Positions 7,056 through 15,080 of a stretch of DNA of 64,000 nt are shown here, one piece after another (the stretch's first letter is position 1; each line of letters begins with the position of its first letter). The DNA lies in the NCBI GenBank assembly GCA_963738615.1, contig CAVTXI010000010.1, positions 1 to 64,000 of the forward strand, read 5' to 3'. The position numbers and the translations under genes are program-made. The notes under the pieces are model-generated. The model did no database searches. It was not told the origin of the DNA and saw only the letters and a list, made by a program, of their open reading frames with translations. Source of the DNA: CAVTWY01 sp963738615. Its GTDB lineage: Bacteria > Pseudomonadota > Gammaproteobacteria > Burkholderiales > Burkholderiaceae_C.

Positions 7056-9974
7056 TCACCAGCCGCCATGCAGGGCAAAGGCGGACCAGAAGAAAGGATG
7101 AGGTTGTTCGGCGCGGCGTCGAAGCTGTGCGTCGCGCAGGGCCTGCGCGGCCGAGCGCCCTTCGCGCAGGGCAGCGTAGAAGTCGCGCATGAAGGCGGCC
7201 GTGGTCGCGTCATCGACCGGCCAAAGAGTCGCCATGACCCGTGCCGCGCCGGCCGACAGAAACGCCCGCACCAGGCCCACGTGCTCCTCGCCGTCACCAC
7301 CGGCGGCCAAGCCGGTGTCGCATGCGCTGAGCACCACCGTGCACGGGCGCAGCGACCACTGTTCCACCGCTTCGACGCCGAGCGCGGCATCGCGCATGTG
7401 CAGCGCCGAAAACATCGGGTTGTCGCTGCGGAACTGGGCATGGCACGCAAGGTGAAGCACGTCGGCCATCGGTGCATGCGCTTCCAACCGGGCGACGGTG
7501 GCCTCGTCACCGACCAGGGCGGTACCCGACTCGAACATCGCAGCAACCTCGTTCGCCTCGACCGCCGCGTGCGGCAGGCGGCTGGACTCGCCGAGCGCAA
7601 CCACATGCCGCGCCGCGGCCGGCGTGCGACGCAAGCCATGCCAAGCGGTGCGTGCGCTGGGCACCAACGCAAGTGCGAAACGGTCGGCCAACACCTGCGG
7701 GCCTACGGGTAAGGCAGCGTTGGATGCCGTGATCGGCAACGCCGCGAACGGCAGCGACGCGAGTGCGCCACAAGGAACGATCAGCACGCGCTTGCGGCGT
7801 GCCAGGTGCGCCGCAAGAGGCTGCCACACCAGCGCGTGCACACGCTCGAGCCGCTTGTGCACGCGCAGGCTCAGGCTCGCCACGTGCTGCTGCACCGGCA
7901 TGGCACCGTGACGCAGGGTCTCGATCTGGAAGCGCACGCCCCGCAGCGCGTCTTGCACCTCGAGCCACGATGCAAGCTGCCGCTCGACCGCGACGCCATC
8001 GGCTGTGATGATGCAGGCGAACAGTTCGTCGTCGAGCACGCCGTACTCGACAAGAGCGTCGCCGGTGCCCAGGCATTCGCGCAGTGCCGACAGATCGAAG
8101 CCGTCCTCGTCGCCGGTGCGTGCGCTGGTCTCGTCGTCTGCGAGGCGGGCGCGACGCGCGCGCTCGAGCAGTTCGCGCTCGGTGCGGCGCAGTTCGTCCT
8201 TCAGCGCCGCAGTTGGATCCTCGTCGGTGTCGAGTCGGTGCACGTGGCGATGCAGCCAGTTCAGGCGTTCACGCAGCGCGCGCGTGCGCGCGTCGGCAGC
8301 TGGCGCGCCAGCCCCAGAGAGACGGTCAGCCAGTGAACGCGCGCGCATGCGGTCGAGCTGCTCGAGAACCGCGGCGGCCGTCGCGGATGATGGTGCAGCG
8401 GCATGTGCCTCGAGCGCTAGGCGCGTCAGTTCGCGGAACGGAAGAAGGTGGTCGGTGAGGAAGGCGCTGCGCAGATCATCTCCAGGAAGCGCTCGCCGGA
8501 TCGACTCGAAATGCTCCACCGCGTCGACGTAGGCGGCACGCGCCGCGTTGGCGTCGCCCATCGCCTGGGCGGCCAGTCCCTGTCCGACCCGGCATCGAAC
8601 CTGGATGCTCGGCATTCGCATCGTGTGCGCCAGTGCGCCCGTGGACGAGAACAGCGCAGCGGCCTGCTCCGCGCTGCCCGAACGCAGCAGCGCGTGCGCG
8701 CGCACCACATCGCAGCGCACGCGTTCTGCGATACGTCCCGCGGCATCGAAGACCTCGCCCGCGTGTGCCGACAACTTCGTGGCCACAGCCGGGTTACCCC
8801 CGTCGAGTTCGAGTTCGGCGCGCGCCAGCATCACGGTCGCCTCGCCAACCGCAATACCGCGCTCGACAAAAAGAGTGCATGCGTGCTCGAAAGACTCGAT
8901 GGCAGCCGACTTGCGGCCGAGCAGCGCCTGGACACGTCCACGCCGCGCAAGTGCCCAAGCCTGTTCGTCGGCAAATCCAAGCGCGTGCAGGCGCTCCAGC
9001 ACCTTGTCGTACAGCGCCAGTGCCTCGGGCAGCAGGCGCAGCTCGAGATAGGCATCGGCAAGCTGCTTCTCCGCGATCGCAAGGTGGCGCGGCAGTGCCA
9101 ACTTCTCATACGACCGGCGCGCCGACTCGAGACCCCTGAGGGCTTCCCGGTAGCGACCACGGTCCAGCTGCAGCAACCCCACCGATTCATCGACCAGCGA
9201 CTCGAGCAACGGGTGGCCGTGAGTTGTTGCGCGCATGCGTGCACGGGCATAGATGCGCAGCGCCTCGTCAAAATCGCCAAGCGATGTCAGCGCGTTCGCC
9301 AGGGCGATATCCGCTTGAACAGAGCCTTCGCGGTCGCCCGCGCGCGCGAACAGCACCGACGCGCGCCGCGCGTGGGCGGTCGCTTGGGCGTAGTGGCCGC
9401 GCCGCTCGTAGAGGATGCCCAGGTTGTGGCCGACCTTCGCCGCGCCGAGCGTGTTGCCCTGAACCACGAAGTCGCGCTGCGCATCTTCGGCACATTCGAT
9501 CGCGGCGTCGTACTGGCCGAGCATCGACAGCGCCATGATCTTCGGCACCTGCGTCAGCGCAGCTTGATCGCAGCGGCCGATGTCACGAAACGCGCCAGCC
9601 GAGGCGTCAAGCGACTGCACGGCTTCGGCCATGCGGCCCTGCGTGACGTGGGCGATACCGTCTGCCCAATCGGCGAGCGCGCCGATCTCGCGGGCGGCTT
9701 GCGATTCGGGTTCCCGTGCGCACAACGCGCGCAGCGCATGCGCGGCTTCGAGGGCACGCCGCGGCTCGGTGCTCCAAGCTGCGTAGCACTCGTCCTTGAG
9801 CGCACGCGCACGCGTCAGCAGATGACCAACGTTGACAGCGCCAGTCAGGTGGGGAACTTCAGCGCCACCGGCACCGGTACCGGTACCAACACCGCTGTCG
9901 CTCTTTGTGGCGACGCCGGGCAGTTCGATGCGCTTGCGCGTCGATTCGGCCGTCGACATCGGCACGTCCGTCAT
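7056..9974 (-). CDS. TPR-CHAT protease-like protein
   Basis: 972 residues. The N-terminal about 40 residues are low-complexity (GVGTGTGAGG). Residues about 50-560 are tetratricopeptide-like helical repeats (for example AAKVGHNLGILYERRGHYAQA and ADIALANALTSLGDFDEAL). A charged helical linker follows (about 560-640). The C-terminal CHAT domain is caspase-like with the catalytic pair His845 (LHLACHAQF) and Cys885 (VLSACDTGLA), and ends in WPVDDATTAAFM and FFWSAFALHGGW, typical of active CHAT. No signal peptide, so cytoplasmic. Its start overlaps the stop of the preceding small gene by ATGA, implying coupled translation. A TPR sensor plus CHAT suggests activation by a bound ligand or partner; the target is unknown, though the co-encoded sigma factor or small protein is an obvious candidate. 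Confidence 0.88.
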   Translation of the reverse strand: MTDVPMSTAESTRKRIELPGVATKSDSGVGTGTGAGGAEVPHLTGAVNVGHLLTRARALKDECYAAWSTEPRRALEAAHALRALCAREPESQAAREIGALADWADGIAHVTQGRMAEAVQSLDASAGAFRDIGRCDQAALTQVPKIMALSMLGQYDAAIECAEDAQRDFVVQGNTLGAAKVGHNLGILYERRGHYAQATAHARRASVLFARAGDREGSVQADIALANALTSLGDFDEALRIYARARMRATTHGHPLLESLVDESVGLLQLDRGRYREALRGLESARRSYEKLALPRHLAIAEKQLADAYLELRLLPEALALYDKVLERLHALGFADEQAWALARRGRVQALLGRKSAAIESFEHACTLFVERGIAVGEATVMLARAELELDGGNPAVATKLSAHAGEVFDAAGRIAERVRCDVVRAHALLRSGSAEQAAALFSSTGALAHTMRMPSIQVRCRVGQGLAAQAMGDANAARAAYVDAVEHFESIRRALPGDDLRSAFLTDHLLPFRELTRLALEAHAAAPSSATAAAVLEQLDRMRARSLADRLSGAGAPAADARTRALRERLNWLHRHVHRLDTDEDPTAALKDELRRTERELLERARRARLADDETSARTGDEDGFDLSALRECLGTGDALVEYGVLDDELFACIITADGVAVERQLASWLEVQDALRGVRFQIETLRHGAMPVQQHVASLSLRVHKRLERVHALVWQPLAAHLARRKRVLIVPCGALASLPFAALPITASNAALPVGPQVLADRFALALVPSARTAWHGLRRTPAAARHVVALGESSRLPHAAVEANEVAAMFESGTALVGDEATVARLEAHAPMADVLHLACHAQFRSDNPMFSALHMRDAALGVEAVEQWSLRPCTVVLSACDTGLAAGGDGEEHVGLVRAFLSAGAARVMATLWPVDDATTAAFMRDFYAALREGRSAAQALRDAQLRRRAEQPHPFFWSAFALHGGW

Positions 9975-10501
9975 GCGCCCGGCCCACCGGCCTCGATCGG
10001 CGGCAGCACGATTCGGTCACTCCCCAAGCACAGCGCCACGCGCCAAGTGCCCGCGGGAATGTCGTCGAGCCGGAACTCACCCATGGCGTCGAGCGTGGTG
10101 GTCAGGCCGTTGCACGGTGTCGCGGCGGCGTCGTCGGCACATGAAAGTTCGACGATGCCCTCCTCGTCTGGCCCCAGCACTTGGCCGCTCAGCGCGAAGC
10201 GGCCGTCGCCGGCATGGACCCGCAGGTCGATATCTCGCCCTTCGGCGCTGAACAGCAGGTGGCGCGGGCCTTCGCCCACCGAGCGCATGCCCAGTGCGAC
10301 GGCAGGCTGCGCCGTGCTGTCGAAGCTCAGCACCGCCATCACGATCCGCAGTGCGGCTTGCGCCACATCAGCCACGGTCGTGGGTGCGGTGAACAGCGCT
10401 TGCGCCTCGCACACCCACTGGGCCGGCGCGTCGGGCAGCGCCAAAGCGCGCGTGACCTGACGGGCCAATTCTTCGTCGTTCGGAGGGGCGGAAGTGGTCA
10501 T
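9971..10501 (-). CDS. small protein of a sigma/CHAT operon, possible carboxypeptidase-regulatory-like domain
   Basis: 176 residues, no signal peptide and no membrane segment. The N-terminal half is helical and acidic. The C-terminal half has HLLFSAEGRDIDLRV, then FALSGQVLGPDEEGIVEL, GEFRLDDIPAGTWRVALC and IVLPPIEAG, a beta-sandwich pattern like carboxypeptidase regulatory or Ig-like domains. I cannot name a function. Its place between the ECF sigma gene (101 bp upstream) and the coupled CHAT gene makes it a candidate regulator or substrate, for example an anti-sigma factor cut by the CHAT protease. That role is inferred from position only; no zinc-binding anti-sigma motif is visible. Confidence 0.65.
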   Translation of the reverse strand: MTTSAPPNDEELARQVTRALALPDAPAQWVCEAQALFTAPTTVADVAQAALRIVMAVLSFDSTAQPAVALGMRSVGEGPRHLLFSAEGRDIDLRVHAGDGRFALSGQVLGPDEEGIVELSCADDAAATPCNGLTTTLDAMGEFRLDDIPAGTWRVALCLGSDRIVLPPIEAGGPGA

Positions 10502-10522
10502 CGTGCAACCTGCGGGCTGGAT

Positions 10523-10539
10523 CGACATCTTGGATGTCG
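10523..10539 (-). promoter_or_regulatory. small hairpin between the sigma gene and the small partner gene
   Basis: A perfect inverted repeat, CGACATC and GATGTCG around a 3-base loop, lies between the ECF stop and the ATG at 10501. No T-run follows, so it is not a simple terminator. It sits about 20 bases before the start codon of the partner gene and could tune translation or mRNA processing. This is inference from structure only. Confidence 0.35.
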
Positions 10540-10602
10540 TATGCCGGTACAGAGGCACCCGCCACCGGGCAAATACAGCCGCATGGCGGACGTACGCGAC
10601 AT

Positions 10603-11235
10603 CTACATCGTCGCGACGATCCGTCGCAGTTTCTCGAGGCACCGTGCTCGTGTCGGCCCGATGCTGCCGACGGGAATGCCCAACTCGCGCGCCACGGCCT
10701 CGTAGGGCAGCGTCTGGCCGTCCTCGCGGAACAACAGGCTCAGCACGCGACGACTACGCTCGTCCAGGCGCGTTATGGCTTCGCGCATGAGGTGAATCTG
10801 CTGGAGTTCCCCCAGCGCCACCTCGGGGATTGGCGCCTCGTCCGCGATGTCCCAGTCGGCGTTGTCGTCGTCACCGGTCATCGACACCATGCGCATCGCC
10901 AGCTTGCGCTGCAACAGCGACTCGCGCTTGGCGGTCGTGACGATCCAGGCCTGCAGGCGGCTGGGGTCAGCGATGCGCGGCAGGTGCTTCAACAGACGCG
11001 TGAACACGGTCTGGAAAACGTCCGCGGCGACGTGTTGATCCAACCCCATCCGCGTGACGATCGCGTAAACCAGTCGTTGATAGCGCACAACCAGCGCGGA
11101 CCAGGCGGCGGGCTCTTCAGCCAGACAACGCTCCACCAATTCGGCGTCTGACGCTAAAGCAAGGTCCGCGAGGGGGCTGTTCGTGCACTTCGGGGCCGCT
11201 GTCGCGGCCGAGTGCCGTGAAGTGATGACTGGCAT
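10603..11235 (-). CDS. ECF-type RNA polymerase sigma factor
   Basis: 210 residues with region 2 (ALVVRYQRLVYAIVTRMGLDQHVAADVFQTVFTRLLKHL, then LQAWIVTTAKRES) and region 4 with a helix-turn-helix (YEAVARELGIPVGSIGPTRARCLEKLRRIV). There is no extra C-terminal domain. It should redirect RNA polymerase to a small regulon, possibly its own operon. It is the first gene of the minus-strand unit with the small protein, the TPR-CHAT protein and the subtilase. No anti-sigma gene of the classical membrane type is present nearby, which suggests control by the unusual neighbours. Confidence 0.88.
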   Translation of the reverse strand: MPVITSRHSAATAAPKCTNSPLADLALASDAELVERCLAEEPAAWSALVVRYQRLVYAIVTRMGLDQHVAADVFQTVFTRLLKHLPRIADPSRLQAWIVTTAKRESLLQRKLAMRMVSMTGDDDNADWDIADEAPIPEVALGELQQIHLMREAITRLDERSRRVLSLLFREDGQTLPYEAVARELGIPVGSIGPTRARCLEKLRRIVATM

Positions 11236-11341
11236 GGCGTTGGGTGCGTTGAGGTTTGAACAACCTTCGCAATGACCGTGCCCGCCAAAAATATCGTCTA
11301 ACTTATTGGTTTATAAAGTAACACCATGTTTATTGGCCTCA

Positions 11342-11393
11342 TGCCCCAAACTGCCTGGGGCAAGACACCCAGACGAAATGGGCAATTTGCCCA
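11342..11393. promoter_or_regulatory. two palindromic operator-like sites in the divergent intergenic region
   Basis: Two dyads lie between the ECF operon and the kinase gene. Dyad 1 has arms TGCCCCA (11342-11348) and TGGGGCA (11356-11362) around 7 bases. Dyad 2 has arms TGGGCAA (11379-11385) and TTGCCCA (11387-11393) around one base. The arms share a TGCCC(C)A core, as expected for two sites of one dimeric regulator. The AT-rich stretch 11292-11335 next to them could hold promoters, but I see no convincing -35/-10 or -24/-12 pair. The neighbouring NtrC-type regulator is a candidate binder; this is inferred. Confidence 0.5.
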
Positions 11394-11472
11394 AATTTGT
11401 TGAATCCGCGGACACGAACCCGCAGGTATCTTTCAAGCGCCCGCACCTCTGTCGCTGAGGCGAACACCCGCA

Positions 11473-12828
11473 ATGACCCATCCGCGTCCCCGCTTCAGTC
11501 TCAGCCGCTGGTTCGCCCTGACCGCGTTGGTGTCGATCACGCTGCTGGCGGTGGCGATCAGCTTGCTGCTGAACCGCTTCCTGACCGAACGCATGGTGGC
11601 GCAGGAGGCGGCCCTGACGACGGAATTCGTCGACAGCCTGCTGCTGGTCGAGACCTCGATCGTTCAGTTCATCGCCGAATCGGCGTCTCGGCCCGAACTG
11701 GTGGTGCCCACGGCCATCGAACACTTGGTGCGCGTGCCTGACGTGCTGCGCACCAACCTCTACGACCGCCAGCAACGGCTGGTGTGGTCCAGCGACGCTG
11801 CAGTGAAGGGGCGCACTTTCGACACCAACCCCGAGCTGGACCGAGCGCTGGCGGGCGAAGTGGTGGCCAAGCGGGAGGAGCATGGTCACGATGGCGGCGG
11901 GAAGTCCGAGCATGAGTCGCTGCGCGGCCGCGACGCGATGTTTGTCGAGATTTACGTGCCCGTACGCCACGCCTCGACACGCGAGGTGTTGGGTGCGATC
12001 GAGTTCTACAAGCGGCCATTGGCGCTGGCACGTGCGCTGGCGCAACTCCGCTGGTTCATCGCACTGGGGGCGTTGGTGTCCGGGGCGCTGTTGTTCCTGG
12101 CGCTGTATGGGCTGGTACTGCGCGCCGACTTCACGATCCGCTCACAGGAGCGTCAGCTTGTCGATCAGGCCACGCTGGCCGCGCTGGGCGAGATGAGCGG
12201 CGCGGTCGCGCACGGCATCCGCAATCCGCTGGCGTCGATCCGCAGTTCGGCCGAGCTGATGTTGGACGGCCCCCCCGATGCGGCGCGCGAGGCGGCGCAA
12301 GACATCGTGTCTCAGTCCGACCGATTGGAAGAATGGGTGCGCGAGTTGCTGGCCTACACGCAGCCTCCCGAGGCGTCGGCGCCGACCGCAGTCGAACTCC
12401 GGCCCCTGATCGACAGGTGCCTTGGCGACTTCACGCGAGAGTTCGAACGCCGTCACATCACGGCATCGCAACACATCCTCGGCGACCTGCCGCCCGTGCG
12501 CGGCGATGCGCTGCTGCTGGCCCAGGTGCTGCGCACGCTGGTGTCGAACGCGGTCGAAGCACTGCACGGCGGCGGCGGACGCATCGACGTGCGCGGTGAA
12601 CGCCAGGGGCGCTCGGTGATGCTCGAGGTCCGCGACAGCGGCCCCGGTCTGACGCGCGAGCAACTGGCGCGTGTCGGCAAGCCTTTCTACACGACGAAGG
12701 CTCGAGGGCTTGGCGTGGGGCTGGCGATGGCGCGACGAGTCGTCGAACGTGCGGGTGGTGCGCTCGACATCGACAGTGCGCCTGGCCGCGGCACGGCCGT
12801 GCGGCTTCGTCTGACCGCCGCGACCTGA
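11473..12828 (+). CDS. membrane sensor histidine kinase of an NtrC-type two-component system
   Basis: 451 residues. Transmembrane segments at about 13-35 and 194-218 flank a periplasmic sensor of about 155 residues containing a His/Gly/Asp-rich loop (EEHGHDGGGKSEHE, about 135-148), which may bind metal. The H-box GAVAHGIRNPLASI places the phosphorylated histidine at 247. N box (LVSNAVEAL), G1 (DSGPGL) and G2 (GLGVGLAMARR) are intact. The regulator gene follows after 31 bp. It is divergent from the ECF operon and shares the intergenic dyads. The signal is unknown. Confidence 0.87.
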   Translation: MTHPRPRFSLSRWFALTALVSITLLAVAISLLLNRFLTERMVAQEAALTTEFVDSLLLVETSIVQFIAESASRPELVVPTAIEHLVRVPDVLRTNLYDRQQRLVWSSDAAVKGRTFDTNPELDRALAGEVVAKREEHGHDGGGKSEHESLRGRDAMFVEIYVPVRHASTREVLGAIEFYKRPLALARALAQLRWFIALGALVSGALLFLALYGLVLRADFTIRSQERQLVDQATLAALGEMSGAVAHGIRNPLASIRSSAELMLDGPPDAAREAAQDIVSQSDRLEEWVRELLAYTQPPEASAPTAVELRPLIDRCLGDFTREFERRHITASQHILGDLPPVRGDALLLAQVLRTLVSNAVEALHGGGGRIDVRGERQGRSVMLEVRDSGPGLTREQLARVGKPFYTTKARGLGVGLAMARRVVERAGGALDIDSAPGRGTAVRLRLTAAT

Positions 12829-12859
12829 CGACGCGAACACACCAACAAGAGGACCAGGC

Positions 12860-14338
12860 GTGCCCCACGCAGTGTTGATCATCGAAGACGAGGAGGTTCT
12901 CGGACGCAATGTGCTGCTGTACCTGCAGCGCGCGGGTTTCGACGCGCAATGGGCGGCGAGCGCCATGGACGGGCTGGCGCAATACGAATCGATGCGCCCC
13001 GACGTCGTGGTGCTGGACTACCACCTGCCCGATCTCGACGGCTTGCAGACGCTGCAGAGAATCCGCGCACTCGACCCGGGCGCTCGCGTCGTGATGCTGA
13101 CCGGCCATGGCAGCGTAGAACTCGCGGTGCAGGCGATGCGCGCGGGCAGCGTCGACTTCCTGACCAAGCCGGTGGCGCTGTCGCAACTGAAGCTGCGGCT
13201 CGAACGGGCGGTCGGCGAAGAACGGCAGGTCAGCGCCCTGCGCTATTACCAAGATCGCGATGCGCAGACTGGCGTGCAGCCGGGCCTGATCGGTGAGTCG
13301 CCACCGATGCTGGCCCTGCACGGTACGTTGACCCAACTGCTCGAAGCCGAGATGCAGCTTCGCGACGACGATGCGCCCGCCGTGCTGGTGCTGGGCGAAA
13401 CCGGCACCGGCAAGGAAGTGGTGGCGCGCGCACTGCACGATGGCGGGCCACGACGCCACAAGCCGTTCGTGGAACTGAACTGCGCGGCATTGCCGGCGCA
13501 ATTGCTCGAGTCGGAACTGTTTGGATACGAGCGCGGCGCCTTCACCGATGCGCGCGAACGCAAGCTGGGTCTGGTCGAGACCGCCGAAGGGGGCACGCTC
13601 TTCCTCGACGAAATCGGCGACATGGACGTGGCACTTCAAGCCAAGCTGCTGAAGTTGCTCGAAGAAAAAACGGTACGCCGACTGGGCAGCGTGCGCGAGC
13701 AGCGCGTCAGCGTGCGCGTGGTCGCGGCCACGCACCGCCCTTTGGACATGCTGGTGCGCGAAGGGCGCTTTCGCGCCGACCTGTACTACCGGCTGTGCGT
13801 CGTGCAGATCCACGTGCCAGCGCTGCGCGAGCGCGGCGACGACATCCTGCTGCTGGCCCGGCACTTCCTCGCGCTGCACGCCGGCCGCTACGGCAAGGCC
13901 GCGCCGATGCTGACCGCCGCGGCCGAAGCCGCGCTGGTCGCGCACCCGTGGCCAGGCAACGTGCGCGAACTGCGCAACGTGGTCGAACAGGCCGTGCTGC
14001 TGAACAACCGCGAGTCGATCGACTCGACGCAACTCGGGCTGATGTCGACGATGGCACCGCTGTCGATGGCGCCGGCATCTGCGCCACCGCGACCTCCCCC
14101 CTCCCTCGGTGCCGACACCACGCTGCCGGCGATCGAACGCCAGGCGCTGCTTCATGCGCTGCGCAGCAACGGCTGGAACGTCAGCCGGGCTGCACGCGCG
14201 CTTGGCATCACGCGTGACACGCTGCGCTATCGCATCGACAAGCACGGTCTCAGCGCCGATGCCGCAGCGGAGGGTTCGGGCGGCTTCTCGGATACCCAGC
14301 CAGGGGGCGACATCACCGGACCGCGGGCACGAAGCTGA
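12860..14338 (+). CDS. NtrC-family sigma-54-dependent response regulator
   Basis: 492 residues. The receiver domain has Asp53 (VVVLDYHLPD). The AAA+ domain has Walker A GETGTGKE (179-186) and Walker B TLFLDEIG (246-253), and the sigma-54 contact loop reads GAFTDA (226-231) instead of GAFTGA. A Fis-type helix-turn-helix closes the protein (about 430-465, WNVSRAARALGITRDTLRYRI). GTG start at 12860 behind an AAGAGGA site. It is paired with the upstream kinase and should activate sigma-54 promoters if the variant loop still contacts sigma-54. Variants of this residue occur in natural activators, so loss of activity is not implied. Confidence 0.88.
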   Translation: MPHAVLIIEDEEVLGRNVLLYLQRAGFDAQWAASAMDGLAQYESMRPDVVVLDYHLPDLDGLQTLQRIRALDPGARVVMLTGHGSVELAVQAMRAGSVDFLTKPVALSQLKLRLERAVGEERQVSALRYYQDRDAQTGVQPGLIGESPPMLALHGTLTQLLEAEMQLRDDDAPAVLVLGETGTGKEVVARALHDGGPRRHKPFVELNCAALPAQLLESELFGYERGAFTDARERKLGLVETAEGGTLFLDEIGDMDVALQAKLLKLLEEKTVRRLGSVREQRVSVRVVAATHRPLDMLVREGRFRADLYYRLCVVQIHVPALRERGDDILLLARHFLALHAGRYGKAAPMLTAAAEAALVAHPWPGNVRELRNVVEQAVLLNNRESIDSTQLGLMSTMAPLSMAPASAPPRPPPSLGADTTLPAIERQALLHALRSNGWNVSRAARALGITRDTLRYRIDKHGLSADAAAEGSGGFSDTQPGGDITGPRARS

Positions 14339-14420
14339 AGCCAGCCTGAGGCTTGCGACAGGGCCATGGTGCTAAGGTGACCGTTCCCTTCGTGACGACG
14401 GCCGGGAGGCCACGCCGACC

Positions 14421-15080
14421 ATGCGACTGATGCTGCTCGAGGACGATCGCGATTTGGGAGAGGGCCTGCGCGCCTACCTCGAGTCGGAAGATCATGTTGT
14501 CGACTGGTTCAGACTGTTGTCGCAGGCGCGCATGGCCGAGACCGAACCCTACGACGCGCTGCTCGTCGACTGGCAGTTGCCCGACGGGTCCGGGCTCGAG
14601 TGGGTGCGGCACCTGCGCCAGCACGGCTGCACCACGCCGGTCGTGGTGCTCAGCGCACGCGACCTGATCAGCGATCGAGTGCGTGGACTGGACACCGGCG
14701 CCGACGACTATCTCGTCAAGCCCTTCGACCCCGAAGAGCTGTCTGCGCGGCTGCGCGCCGTGACGCGCCGGGCCGCGGGCATCAGCGGGCCGCGCCAGCA
14801 GTTCGGCGATGTCGAGATCGACTTCCTGGCGCGCACCGCGTATGTGGGCGGCGTCGCGGCCAGCCTGACGGCGCGCGAGTGGGCGCTGCTGGACGCGCTG
14901 GCGCGACGTGCGGGTCGCCTGGTCGACAAGGCGGATCTCGAGGCGCTGGTGCACGGCATCGACGGCGAGGTCAGCAGCAACACGCTCGAGGTCTACGTGT
15001 CGAGCCTGCGGCGCAAACTCGGCCGTGGGCTGATTGAGACCGTGCGCGGCATGGGCTACCGGGTGGTGCCCCGGGCGTGA
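14421..15080 (+). CDS. OmpR/QseB-type response regulator
   Basis: 219 residues: receiver domain with acidic pocket (LLEDDRD) and phospho-acceptor Asp50 (LLVDWQLPDGSG), conserved Lys in LVKPFDPEEL, then a winged helix with EVYVSSLRRKLG and IETVRGMGYRVV. Length and sequence are those of QseB/PmrA-type regulators. The stop overlaps the start of the kinase gene (TGATG), so the pair is translationally coupled. The PepSY/cytochrome b561 pair lies just beyond the kinase on the other strand and may be a target; that link is by position only. Confidence 0.88.
   Translation: MRLMLLEDDRDLGEGLRAYLESEDHVVDWFRLLSQARMAETEPYDALLVDWQLPDGSGLEWVRHLRQHGCTTPVVVLSARDLISDRVRGLDTGADDYLVKPFDPEELSARLRAVTRRAAGISGPRQQFGDVEIDFLARTAYVGGVAASLTAREWALLDALARRAGRLVDKADLEALVHGIDGEVSSNTLEVYVSSLRRKLGRGLIETVRGMGYRVVPRA

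Noticed and set aside
11236..11341. A sigma-54 promoter for the sigma/CHAT operon
   Set aside because: The best match (TGGCAT with TTGGG) has wrong spacing and lies over the sigma gene start; not supportable.
12458..14245. A 595-codon minus-strand open frame opposite the NtrC-type regulator
   Set aside because: Shadow of a clearly conserved regulator; composition is Gln/His/Arg-rich and matches nothing.
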